NCBI RefSeq assembly: GCF_026274175.1
Contig: NZ_JAPHNL010000001.1
Span: 62,001 to 126,000 of the forward strand
Source of the DNA: Streptomyces beihaiensis
GTDB lineage: Bacteria; Actinomycetota; Actinomycetes; Streptomycetales; Streptomycetaceae
Reading direction: 5' to 3'
Length of the DNA: 64,000 bases
This document shows positions 34,633 through 42,705 of this stretch, in pieces. Within the stretch, counting starts at the first letter, position 1, and each line of letters starts with the position of its first letter. A program made the position numbers and the translations under genes. The notes under the pieces were generated by a model, which was not told the origin of the DNA, did not search any database, and was given only the letters and a program-made list of their open reading frames with translations.

Positions 34633-34968
34633 GTGGCCTTCGGCCACTGGTGGGTGCCGCAGTGGCGAGGCGAGCCTGGAGGGGCGGTGTCCGAACGCAA
34701 CGCCTTCGTCCGCGGCGCGTTCGCCTTCGTGATCCGGCTGATGAGCCAATGCCTGTACGGGATCGGGGCATTGTGCCCGCGGTGCGTGCTCGTGTGGGCC
34801 GCGGCGCTGCCGCTGTGGTGGTACGTCACCCCGCACGCACCGCGCACCGGTGTGCTGCCCGCCTCGCGCGGCCCGGTCGCCGGCGCGCCACGCGTGGGTC
34901 GGCCCCGTCCTGGTGTACGGCGTGGGCCCGCGCTCGTCCTGGCAGGGTTCGGCGCGCGGCTCTTCTGA
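34633..34968 (+). pseudogene. Vitamin K epoxide reductase (VKOR) family remnant
   Basis: The plus-strand frame reads IRLMSQCLYGIGALCPRCVL then WAAALPLWWYVTPHAPRTGV and LPASRGPVAG. This matches the second half of bacterial VKOR proteins (S-L-Y-x-I-G-A-L-C-P-x-C-x-x-V-W, then LFWYVTLHN). The CPRC redox motif is present, but the first half of the protein with its loop cysteines is missing. After PVAG the expected HWVGPVLVYGV appears in another frame (34880-34925). The gene is N-terminally truncated and frameshifted. The rest of the 34484-35009 spacer holds only the promoter of the PmoA-like gene. Confidence 0.72.
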
Positions 34969-35009
34969 TCCGCGCGGTGTCGGACAGGGTGGGCCCGGCG
35001 TCTTGCCGC

Positions 35010-36128
35010 TCAGCGGGTGCGCACCGCGAGGGAGCCGTCGGGTCCGTCGTCGAGGCGGGTGCCGAACCGGCGGCTGTGGACGCCGAGAACGCCGCGCAGC
35101 CACTCGGTGTCCTCGGCGCACGCGTGCTCGAGTCGCATCCCGCGCGCTCGCAGCGGCACGAGCCGGGCGCCGGTCAGCCGGCCGGTGCGTGCGGCCACCG
35201 ACACCAGGTACAGGACCCGCAGGTCGTCCCGGTAACCGTCGTGCCCGCCGATGCCCTCGTAGTCGTCGACCAGGTCCCCGCATCCGTAGAGGATGAGCCT
35301 GCCGCCGTAGACCTCGAGCGGGCGCGGGTGGTGCGAGGAGTGCCCGTGCACGATGTCCACGCCTCGGTCGACGAGCGCGTGGGCGAAGCGCACTTCGGCG
35401 GGAGAGACGTGATAGCCCCAGTTGGGCCCCCAGTGGACGGAGACGACCGTGATGTCTCCCGGGCCGGCGACCTCCCGCAACCGCTCGGTGACCGCCGCCG
35501 CGGCCGCCACGGTCGGCTCCTCGACGACGTCGACCCCGGCGCGCAGCTCGGTGGCGGCCCACTCCTTCGGGATCCCGCTCGACGGCATCCCGAAGGCGAC
35601 GACCACCGCCCGACCGGCTCCGCCCCCGCCCAGGGGCACGATCGCCGGTTTCCTCGCCCGTGTGACGTCCAGGCCCGCGCCCGCCGTGCGCAGCCCCGCC
35701 CCGGTCAGGGCATCAAGCGTGTCGCGCAGGCCGGGCGGGCCGAAGTCGAGCACGTGGTTGTTGGCCAGCACGCAGACGTCCGGGCGGGCCACCGTCAAAC
35801 AAGGCAGGTTGTCCGGGTTCATCCGGTAGTGGATGCCCTTGCCGGGGGCGAACTGCCCGTCCGCGGTGACGGAGGTCTCCAGGTTGATCACGCGCACGTG
35901 CGGTGCCGCGTCCTCCAGGACGGCCAGCGCCTCGCCCCAGGGCCGGCCGAAACCGACGGGGCGGGGGATCGGCCCGTTCGCGGCCTCGGCCAGAGCGACG
36001 TAGTCGCGGGCGTCACGCACGTACGCCTCCCGCAGTGCCGGGTCACCGGGATGCGGCAGGATCTGGTCGACGCCCCGGCCGAGCATCACGTCCCCGGCGA
36101 GAAACAGGGTGACCACGCCCTCGTGCAC
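35010..36128 (-). CDS. CapA-family metallophosphatase-like protein
   Basis: A 372-residue protein from a GTG. VTLFLAGDVMLGRGVDQILP carries the metal-binding GDVMLGR; later motifs are VINLETSVT, DVCVLANNHVLDFG, VVSVHWGPNWGYHVSP and VDIVHGHSSHHPRPLEVYGG. This is the CapA (PF09587) calcineurin-like fold, linked to poly-gamma-glutamate synthesis or wall-polymer modification. No signal peptide is seen, so it is likely cytosolic or its start is further up. It stands alone. Confidence 0.93.
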   Translation of the reverse strand: MHEGVVTLFLAGDVMLGRGVDQILPHPGDPALREAYVRDARDYVALAEAANGPIPRPVGFGRPWGEALAVLEDAAPHVRVINLETSVTADGQFAPGKGIHYRMNPDNLPCLTVARPDVCVLANNHVLDFGPPGLRDTLDALTGAGLRTAGAGLDVTRARKPAIVPLGGGGAGRAVVVAFGMPSSGIPKEWAATELRAGVDVVEEPTVAAAAAVTERLREVAGPGDITVVSVHWGPNWGYHVSPAEVRFAHALVDRGVDIVHGHSSHHPRPLEVYGGRLILYGCGDLVDDYEGIGGHDGYRDDLRVLYLVSVAARTGRLTGARLVPLRARGMRLEHACAEDTEWLRGVLGVHSRRFGTRLDDGPDGSLAVRTR

Positions 36129-36385
36129 ACTTCCATGCTAGGTCGTCCGTAGCGCCGGGCGGCGTCGGTGCCTGGCGCCGGTCGGGCCGCTCACTGTCGG
36201 CGCCCCGGGGCACGTGCTGCCCCCGTCGCCGCCGGCAGCGCGAAGAGCCCCTACCGGCGGGTAGGGGAGCCGGTGAGGCGGCGGCGGGACGCCGAGGCGC
36301 GCATTCCTGCCCCGGCGGAGTGAGGATGGAGACATGGGGCACAGCGAGTGGGGACCGCCGTAGCCGTGAACCGGGAGGCCGGATC

Positions 36386-37729
36386 ATGTTCTTCAGGGAC
36401 CGTCGGGACGCCGGTCGGCAGCTGGCTGCCCGCCTCGAACACCTCAAGAGCGCCGACGTCGTGGTGCTGGGCCTGCCACGCGGCGGGGTCCCGGTCGCCG
36501 CGGAGGTCGCCGAGGCGCTCGGCGCCCCCCTCGACATCTGCCTGGTGCGCAAGCTCGGCGTGCCGTACCAGCCGGAGCTGGCCATGGGAGCGATCGGCGA
36601 GGGTGACGTCCGCGTGATCAACGACGAGGTCATGCACAGCGTGCAGGTCACCGCGGACGAGCTGGCGCAGGTCGAGGCCCACGAACGCGAGGTGCTCGGC
36701 GACCGGGCCCGCCACTACCGGGGCGACCGGGATCCGGCCGTGCTCACGGGACGCACCGTACTGATCGTCGACGACGGGGTGGCCACCGGTTCCACGGCAC
36801 GCGTGGCCTGCCGGATCGCCCGTGCCCGCGGGGCGGCACGGATCGTACTCGCCGTCCCCGTCGCGCCGTGGGACTGGGCCGAGCGACTCGGTGAGGACGC
36901 CGACGAGTTGGTCTGTGTGCACGCCCCGCGGATCTTCTACGCGATCGGTCAGTTCTACGTCGACTTCTCCCAGACCGAGGACGCCGAGGTGATCGCCTGC
37001 CTGGAGGAGGCCGCTGAGCCCCGCGCCGCGGCTGCTCGCACGCCGACGCAGGACCCCGCGGGCGCGGCCGCCACGGACCGGGAGGTGAGTGTACGTGCGG
37101 GCGAGGTGGTCCTGCGTGGCCGCTTGACGGTCCCGGTGGACGCGTCGGGAATCGTCGTGTTCGCCCACGGCAGCGGCAGCAGCCGCACGAGCCCGCGCAA
37201 CCAGTACGTCGCGACCGGGCTGAACCGGGCCGGGCTCGGCACTCTCCTGTTCGACCTGCTCACCGAGGAAGAGGAGGCCGACCGCGGCAACGTGTTCGAC
37301 ACGAACCTGCTCGCCCGCCGCCTGGGCGACGCGACGGGCTGGCTGCGCGATCAACCCGAGTGCCAGGGACTCGCGGTCGGTTACTTCGGCGCCAGCACCG
37401 GCGCCGCCGCCGCGTTGGCGGCGGCGGCCGAGCCGCACGCCGGGATCGCCGCGGTGGTCTCCCGCGGCGGCAGGCCCGACCTCGCGATGGCACGGCTGCC
37501 CGCGGTGACGGCGCCCACGCTGCTCATCGTGGGAGGTCACGATCCCCAGGTGCTCGGCCTGAACCGGGAGGCCCAGGCGCGGCTGCGCTGCGAGAGCGAC
37601 CTGGCGGTCGTGCCCGGTGCCACGCACCTGTTCGAGGAACAGGGCGCCCTGGAGCAGGTGACGACCCTGGCCCGCGACTGGTTCACCGACCACATGGCCC
37701 CGGCGGCCCACGCGGCACCACTGAGGTGA
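36386..37729 (+). CDS. Phosphoribosyltransferase-hydrolase fusion protein
   Basis: A 447-residue two-domain protein. GGGAGG lies before the ATG at 36386. Residues 1-210 are a type I phosphoribosyltransferase: VVVLGLPRGGVPVAAEVA, LVRKLGVPYQPELAMGAI, and the PRPP loop TVLIVDDGVATGSTA (124-138). After an Ala/Pro linker, residues about 230-440 are a dienelactone hydrolase-like alpha/beta hydrolase: GIVVFAHGSGSSRTSPRN, TLLFDLLTEEEE, YFGASTGAAAAL (nucleophile Ser), TLLIVGGHDPQVL and VVPGATHLFEE (His). The fusion is known in actinobacteria and archaea-like stress loci, but its combined reaction is not established. Confidence 0.92.
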   Translation: MFFRDRRDAGRQLAARLEHLKSADVVVLGLPRGGVPVAAEVAEALGAPLDICLVRKLGVPYQPELAMGAIGEGDVRVINDEVMHSVQVTADELAQVEAHEREVLGDRARHYRGDRDPAVLTGRTVLIVDDGVATGSTARVACRIARARGAARIVLAVPVAPWDWAERLGEDADELVCVHAPRIFYAIGQFYVDFSQTEDAEVIACLEEAAEPRAAAARTPTQDPAGAAATDREVSVRAGEVVLRGRLTVPVDASGIVVFAHGSGSSRTSPRNQYVATGLNRAGLGTLLFDLLTEEEEADRGNVFDTNLLARRLGDATGWLRDQPECQGLAVGYFGASTGAAAALAAAAEPHAGIAAVVSRGGRPDLAMARLPAVTAPTLLIVGGHDPQVLGLNREAQARLRCESDLAVVPGATHLFEEQGALEQVTTLARDWFTDHMAPAAHAAPLR

Positions 37730-37802
37730 TCCGGCGCAGGGGAGAAGGGGCGGCGGGAGAGTGGTAGAGACAGCTCCCGGGCGGGTAGTTCAGCAGAAGC
37801 GG

Positions 37803-37839
37803 CCGAGGCCCCGGACACCGACATTGTCCGGGGCCTCGG
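37803..37839. terminator. Strong bidirectional terminator
   Basis: CCGAGGCCCCGGACA (37803-37817) pairs perfectly with TGTCCGGGGCCTCGG (37825-37839), a 15-bp stem with a 7-base loop, between the convergent fusion gene and the subtilisin inhibitor gene. Confidence 0.92.
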
Positions 37840-37854
37840 TTCCGTGCGGCTGCC

Positions 37855-38283
37855 TCAGAACCGGAACAGGTAGGACGCGTTGCGGTCCTTCACGCACGAG
37901 TTGGCGAAGGTGTGCTCGAAGGCGACGTGCCGCCCCTTCCAGTACCCGTCGACGGTGACGGTGACGGGGCTGTAGATGTCCGGGCAGAACCCGCTCGCGT
38001 TCAGCGTCACAAGGCTGTTGAACGCCCCGTCGACCCGATCGAGTTCGGCACATGCCTTGAGGGCGTACGGGTGGTCGCCGGCCAGGCCCACCGGGTTGCA
38101 TTCGAGCGTGACGACACGGTCGGGGACCATCCGCCCGGTGATGCCGCTGTGCCCGACGGCGAGGACGAGCTTGGACGTCGACACGTCGGCAGGGGCAGCC
38201 GCCCGGGCGGTGGCGGCCCCGGACGCCAGGCAACTCGCCGTCAGCGCGACGGCAGTGGTGCAACGCACGGCGTACTTGCGCAT
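37855..38283 (-). CDS. Streptomyces subtilisin inhibitor (SSI)-family protein
   Basis: A 142-residue protein, with GAAGGAG before the ATG at 38283. A signal peptide (MRKYAVRCTTAVALTASCLA, cleavage near ARAAAPA) is followed by the SSI fold: KLVLAVGHSG, RVVTLECNPVG, HPYALKACAEL, GFCPDIYSPVTVTVDGYW, FEHTFANSC. The four Cys (62, 78, 100, 130) match the two SSI disulfides. The reactive loop normally reads C-P-M-V-Y; here it reads C-P-D-I-Y, placing Asp102 at the predicted P1 site. It is an extracellular serine-protease inhibitor by family. The P1 residue suggests an altered target. Confidence 0.95.
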   Translation of the reverse strand: MRKYAVRCTTAVALTASCLASGAATARAAAPADVSTSKLVLAVGHSGITGRMVPDRVVTLECNPVGLAGDHPYALKACAELDRVDGAFNSLVTLNASGFCPDIYSPVTVTVDGYWKGRHVAFEHTFANSCVKDRNASYLFRF

Positions 38284-38403
38284 GGTGATGACTCCTTCAC
38301 GTGGAGTGAGTGGTGCGTGAGCCACGGAGTGTGGCCCATGCGGATGCCGTGCGCACGCGGGCCCTTCGCTGTTCGGTCACGATATGCGGACACCGTGTTT
38401 CTC

Positions 38404-38423
38404 ATATGTGACAGATATGTGAC
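38404..38423 (-). promoter_or_regulatory. Tandem 11-bp direct repeat upstream of the SSI gene
   Basis: On the minus strand GTCACATAT occurs twice, starting exactly 11 bases apart (38404-38412 and 38415-38423 as ATATGTGAC on the plus strand). One-turn spacing is typical of OmpR/PhoB-type response-regulator sites. It lies about 120 bases before the SSI start codon. Confidence 0.45.
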
Positions 38424-38681
38424 GAGTGGCTCCGCGCCGCACGCACGAGTTTGCGGAGGTCGCACTCGTGGTGCGGTGGTGCGGGCCGTGGCGCGCGCGA
38501 TGCCCAAGACCGCCGCCGTGGCGCGCTCCGGCATCCCGAACCCGACCGGAAACCATCGCAGTGGGACGGTCGGCCGTGCCGGAAGCGCCGCCGAGCGAAA
38601 GAGTGGAGCACGCCGAGCGCGTACCGGACGCGGACCGCATTCCCGCGGAGAACGCGCCCGCCCGAATCGGTCGAACCCCGG

Positions 38682-38715
38682 CCGACTTCTTCACGGACTG
38701 TCCGACTTCTTCACG
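38682..38715. repeat. Direct repeat CCGACTTCTTCACG, two copies
   Basis: The 14-mer CCGACTTCTTCACG occurs at 38682-38695 and again at 38702-38715, a 20-bp period, about 210 bases before the permease start. The 641-base spacer 38284-38924 otherwise contains the SSI promoter side, a CCCCTAGGGG palindrome at 38755-38764 and no recognisable gene. Confidence 0.7.
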
Positions 38716-38924
38716 AACACAGAGACCTCACGACAGATCGTGCGTACACACAAACCCCTAGGGGGTGTGGGGTGCACGCCGTGCAACCGGAGCCCCGATT
38801 CATCATTTGGTAAAGGACGTTTCACCGCGCATGGAAAGCCATGTGCCGGGCAAGGGTGGCCCGACAACACCGGCAAGCAGGCGTCCTCGAAAGGGCGGGC
38901 CGCAGAACAGGAACGGATGTGGTG

Positions 38925-40598
38925 ATGGCCGCGCTGACTGAGCCCTCGGGGCAGGCTCCTGAACAACGAACAGCACTTCGCAGAGACATGGGTCGCATCA
39001 GCCTGCTCTTCGCGGGCGTGGGATCGATCATCGGGTCCGGGTGGCTCTTCGGCGCGTTGAACGCGGCGAAGATCGCCGGTCCCGCGTCCATTTTCTCGTG
39101 GGCGATAGCCGCGGTGATGATTCTCCTTCTCGGCTTGTGCTTCGCCGAGTTGGGAACCATGTTCCCCGTCTCGGGCGGAGTGGTCCGGTTTCCACACCTG
39201 TCGTTCGGCTCCTTCGCCAGCTACACGATGGGCTGGATCACCTGGATCGCCGCTGCGACGGTGGCGCCGATCGAGGTCGAGGGCGCCCTCCAGTACGCCA
39301 CGAAGTGGGCGCATTTCACCGACTTCCACCAGTCGAACGGCGCCTACACGCTGACGTCGCTGGGTTACGCCGTCGCGGTCGTCGCGATGGCGTTCTTCGT
39401 GCTGCTCAACTACTACGGCATCCGCTGGTTCGCCCGCGTCAACAATGTCCTGGTGGGGTGGAAGCTGCTCGTCATCGTCCTGGTGATCGTGGCGTTCTTC
39501 CTCACCGCGTTCCACGGGCACAACCTGTCGGCCTCCGAGTACGGCGGCTTCGCCCCGGGTGGCGCGAAGGGCATCTTCACGGCGATCTCGACCGCGGGCA
39601 TCACCTTCTCCTTCCTGGGTTTCCGCCAGGGAGTGGAACTCGCGGGCGAGACCGACAACCCGCGGCGGAACGTACCGTTCGCGGTCATCGGCTCGGTCCT
39701 GCTCACCGGTGTGATCTACATCCTCCTGGAGGTCGCCTTCCTCGGCGCGGTTCCCGGCAGCGACCTGCGGAACTCCCACGGCTGGCTCAGCCTCACCTTC
39801 GCCAACGACTTCGGCCCGCTGGCCGCGATCTCCAGCGCGATCGGCCTGGGCTGGCTCGCCTACATCCTGTACGTGGACGCCGTCATCTCACCGGCGGACA
39901 CCGGCCTGATCTACACCACCGTGACGGCCCGCATCTCCTACGCCATGGCCCGCAATCGCAACGCGCCCGCCCCTCTGGCCAAGACGACCCCCAAGGGTGC
40001 GCCGCTGGTCAGCCTGGCCGTGACGTTCGTCCTCGGCCTCATCGTCTTCCTCCCCTTCCCGAGCTGGCAGGAGCTGGTCGGCTTCATCACCTCGGCGACG
40101 GTTCTGTCCTTCGGGTCGGGCCCGCTCGTGCTGGCCGTCATGCGCCGTCAGATCCCGGAGCAGCAGCGCCCGTACAAGATCCCGGGCGGTGACGTGATCC
40201 CGTTCCTGGGCTTCTACTCGGCGAACCTGATCGTGTACTGGGCCGGCTGGAACACCAACTACAAGCTGTTCATCACCATCTGCATCGGATTCGTTCTCCT
40301 GGCGATCTTCCAGGCAGTGGACAAGAACAACGCCCCGAAGATGGACTGGCGTGCCGGCGCGAGCTGGGTGCTGCCGTGGCTGGCCGGCCTCGCTCTGATC
40401 AGCCGGATCGGTGACTATGACGGCGGCCTCGGCTGGATCGGCCTGGGCTGGGGCTTCGTCTTCAACCTCGTACTCAGCGCGGTCGTCTACCTGATCGCGC
40501 TGCGCGTGCGGCTCCCGCAGGCGCGGGTCGTGGAGCACATCGAGGAGGCGCGGGAGGAAAGCCGCCTGGAGGAGGAGGAACTGGGCGCGATGCACTGA
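38925..40598 (+). CDS. APC-family amino acid permease
   Basis: A 557-residue protein with about 12 predicted membrane helices. I chose the ATG giving MAALTEPSGQAPEQRTALRR because it leads directly into the first helix. It contains ISLLFAGVGSIIGSGWLFGA (the APC G-S-G motif in helix 1), FAELGTMFPVSGGVVRF, FGSFASYTMGWITWIAAATV, and the helix-6 region TISTAGITFSFLGFRQ-type sequence with GVELAGETDNPRRNVPFAV. It is close to aspartate/proton symporter (YveA-like) and related amino-acid importers. A long acidic C-tail (EEAREESRLEEEELGAMH) faces the cytosol. A strong terminator follows 20 bases after the stop. Confidence 0.95.
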   Translation: MAALTEPSGQAPEQRTALRRDMGRISLLFAGVGSIIGSGWLFGALNAAKIAGPASIFSWAIAAVMILLLGLCFAELGTMFPVSGGVVRFPHLSFGSFASYTMGWITWIAAATVAPIEVEGALQYATKWAHFTDFHQSNGAYTLTSLGYAVAVVAMAFFVLLNYYGIRWFARVNNVLVGWKLLVIVLVIVAFFLTAFHGHNLSASEYGGFAPGGAKGIFTAISTAGITFSFLGFRQGVELAGETDNPRRNVPFAVIGSVLLTGVIYILLEVAFLGAVPGSDLRNSHGWLSLTFANDFGPLAAISSAIGLGWLAYILYVDAVISPADTGLIYTTVTARISYAMARNRNAPAPLAKTTPKGAPLVSLAVTFVLGLIVFLPFPSWQELVGFITSATVLSFGSGPLVLAVMRRQIPEQQRPYKIPGGDVIPFLGFYSANLIVYWAGWNTNYKLFITICIGFVLLAIFQAVDKNNAPKMDWRAGASWVLPWLAGLALISRIGDYDGGLGWIGLGWGFVFNLVLSAVVYLIALRVRLPQARVVEHIEEAREESRLEEEELGAMH

Positions 40599-40618
40599 CC
40601 GCCCCTCGACGACGTGAC

Positions 40619-40655
40619 CGTGCCGGCCCGCCCGATCCCCGGGCGGGCCGGCACG
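40619..40655 (+). terminator. Terminator of the permease gene
   Basis: CGTGCCGGCCCGCCCG (40619-40634) pairs perfectly with CGGGCGGGCCGGCACG (40640-40655), a 16-bp stem with a 5-base loop. Confidence 0.92.
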
Positions 40656-40816
40656 TCCGTGCGCGGCCAAAGACCGTGAAGACCGCCCCGGACGGCGCTA
40701 TCGACGGCAATCCGCAACGTTACGGAATCATCACATCATCACGGCAGTAGGGGGCATGAACCGGGGCAGGCGAAAGGCGGGTGACGCCGAGGAAAGTCGA
40801 GGAAGGGAAGCCACCG

Positions 40817-41035
40817 ATGCTGATCGTGGCTCTTTCGCTCCTGCCGGCCTTGGGAGTGCTGCTCCTCTGCATGGATCGCATCGAGGACCGAATGCGCGCG
40901 GATTCCCGCCCCGCGACGGCCGGGGCTCACCGACGCGGCCATCTCCGCCTCGTCCGCGGACACCGGCAACCGGGCCGCGCGACGAGAAGCACCGACGGGG
41001 CCGACGCCACGGGGAACAACAGGCGGGCCGCGTAA
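40817..41035 (+). CDS. Small single-span membrane protein, unknown
   Basis: A 72-residue protein with GGAAGGGAAG eight bases before the ATG. MLIVALSLLPALGVLLLCMD is one membrane helix; then RIEDRMRADSRPATAGAHRR and GHLRLVRGHR form a basic cytosolic tail. This helix plus D-x-x-E-D-R-M pattern recurs in small Streptomyces membrane proteins of unknown role. It is convergent with the WYL regulator gene. Confidence 0.65.
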   Translation: MLIVALSLLPALGVLLLCMDRIEDRMRADSRPATAGAHRRGHLRLVRGHRQPGRATRSTDGADATGNNRRAA

Positions 41036-41166
41036 GACACCGTCGGCCGGACTCGAAGGCCCGACGGCCCAGGGGCTCACGGTCTGACGGCTCAGGAGTC
41101 GACAGACCGACCGGCGAGCCCGAACACCCGTCGTCGGCACCTTCCACGGCATCGGCTCCTCCGCTG

Positions 41167-42156
41167 TCAGGGATGGTGGGCGCAGGACTTGAGGCGGTCG
41201 GCGAGCGCGACGACGAGGTCGCGCAGCTCGTCGGGGCGCTCGATGACGAACGGCCGGTTGAGTGAGGCGAGCACCGCGGGCAACCAGTCGAGGCTCTCCG
41301 CTCGCAGCTCGACGCGCAGCCAGCGCTCGGTCGCCCGGTCCTCCCCGGCCGGGACCCCGTGCTCCTCCAGGGTCGCGACGGTGGCGGGGAGGCGGGCGCG
41401 GATCTGCTCGACCGTTGCGTGGATGCGCAAGGTCACCTCGTGCCGGTACTCGGCCGTGGCGAACCCGGACAGCACGCGCTGTGCCGGACCGGGGCCCTCG
41501 GGCGCCTCGAACGAGCCGGGCAGGGTGCGCGCGGCTGCGACGCGATCGAGTCGGAAGGTCCGGTCCTCGCCGATCCGGGCGTCCTTTCCCGTGACGTACC
41601 ACCGGCCGGAATGAGCGACGATCCCGTACGGGTGCAGTATCCGTTCACTGCGTCGGCCTTCGCGGTCGGTGTAGCGGATCGAGACCGGCCGGCGGTGGCG
41701 CACCGCGTCCGCGAGGGTGAGCAGCAGGCTCGCGTCCGGGTGGTCCCGCTCGCCGGCGTGGTCCGTGAAGGCGAGAGCCTCCAGGAGTGCGTCGAACCGG
41801 TGTGCGATGTGCTTGGGCAGCACTCGACGGATCTTCGCCGACGCCGTCTCGTTCGCCGTGCGCTCCGCGGTCGTCAGTCCCGCCCGACGGCCGGCGACCA
41901 GACCGAGCAGGACGGCCAGCGCCTCGTCGTCGCTGAACATGAGCGGAGGCAGGCGGTACCCGGGAGCCAGCCGGTACCCGCCGTAGCGGCCGCGCACCGA
42001 CTCCACGGGCACGTCCAGGTCGATCAGCTGGTCCACGTACCGCCGCACGGTGCGCCCTTCGACGCCGAGACGGTCGGAGAGCTCGGCCACCGTCCGGGTC
42101 CCGCCCGACTGCAGCAGTTCCAGGAGTGTCAGGACGCGGGCAGTGGGACGTGACAT
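41167..42156 (-). CDS. WYL-domain (YafY-type) transcriptional regulator
   Basis: A 329-residue protein. The DeoR-like HTH is VLTLLELLQSGGTRTVAELS, DRLGVEGRTVRRYVDQLI, with GRYGGYRLAPGYRLPPLMFS following. The WYL domain is ADAVRHRRPVSIRYTDREGR, RILHPYGIVAHSGRWYVTGK and RTFRLDRV. A C-terminal WCX extension ends the protein. It is divergent from the VOC gene at 42251, its likely target, and probably senses a small ligand through the WYL domain. Confidence 0.95.
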   Translation of the reverse strand: MSRPTARVLTLLELLQSGGTRTVAELSDRLGVEGRTVRRYVDQLIDLDVPVESVRGRYGGYRLAPGYRLPPLMFSDDEALAVLLGLVAGRRAGLTTAERTANETASAKIRRVLPKHIAHRFDALLEALAFTDHAGERDHPDASLLLTLADAVRHRRPVSIRYTDREGRRSERILHPYGIVAHSGRWYVTGKDARIGEDRTFRLDRVAAARTLPGSFEAPEGPGPAQRVLSGFATAEYRHEVTLRIHATVEQIRARLPATVATLEEHGVPAGEDRATERWLRVELRAESLDWLPAVLASLNRPFVIERPDELRDLVVALADRLKSCAHHP

Positions 42157-42250
42157 GTTCGCAGCCTAACGCGAATACAGGACCGATTCTGTCCCCTATT
42201 TCTCCTAGCCTGCGACGCGTACGACCCCGGCACAGCCAAGGAGAATTTCC

Positions 42251-42649
42251 ATGAACTTCATCTCGGTCCGCATCATCACCGGCGACGTCGCTCGCCTCGT
42301 CGACTTCTACGAGCGAGCCACAGGGGTGCGGGCGGCGTGGGCCACCGAGGACTTCGCCGAACTCAAGACCGCGGGCGCCACCCTCGCGATCGCCGGCGCC
42401 CGCACCGTCCCGCTGTTCGCCCCTGGATCCGCCCGCCCGGCGGACAACCACAGCGTGATCACCGAGTTCCTCGTCGACGACGTGGACCGCGTTCACCAGA
42501 ACCTGACCGGTTTCGTCACCGACTTCGTCAACGAGCCCACCACGATGCCCTGGGGGAACCGGTCACTGCTGTTCCGCGACCCCGACGGCAACCTGGTGAA
42601 CTTCTTCACCCCCGTCACCCCGGCGGCCGTCGAGAAGTTCGCACGCTGA
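42251..42649 (+). CDS. VOC-superfamily protein
   Basis: A 132-residue protein with AAGGAG seven bases before the ATG. MNFISVRIITGDVARLVDFY, ERATGVRAAW, AELKTAGATLAIAGAR, then TTMPWGNRSLLFRDPDGNLV and NFFTPV: a single VOC module with conserved metal-side positions (first His replaced, last Glu-like position as Asn/Val). It is a glyoxalase/dioxygenase-like or binding protein. It is paired divergently with the WYL regulator across a 94-base spacer containing ACAG-N8-CTGT. Confidence 0.9.
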   Translation: MNFISVRIITGDVARLVDFYERATGVRAAWATEDFAELKTAGATLAIAGARTVPLFAPGSARPADNHSVITEFLVDDVDRVHQNLTGFVTDFVNEPTTMPWGNRSLLFRDPDGNLVNFFTPVTPAAVEKFAR

Positions 42650-42705
42650 CGGAGCACTGATACGCCCGATATGTTCGAGAGTTGGTCCGGGCGGGTGGTG
42701 CTCGA

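Noticed and set aside
37778-37845. A tRNA-like start (GGGCGGGTAGTTCAGCAGAAG) before the terminator hairpin
   Set aside because: The rest cannot form a cloverleaf; the following 15-bp stem is a plain terminator and no T-arm or acceptor match exists.
38749-38769. CCCCTAGGGG-centred palindrome as a possible operator
   Set aside because: Only the central 10 bases are a perfect dyad; the outer bases mismatch and no regulator is near.
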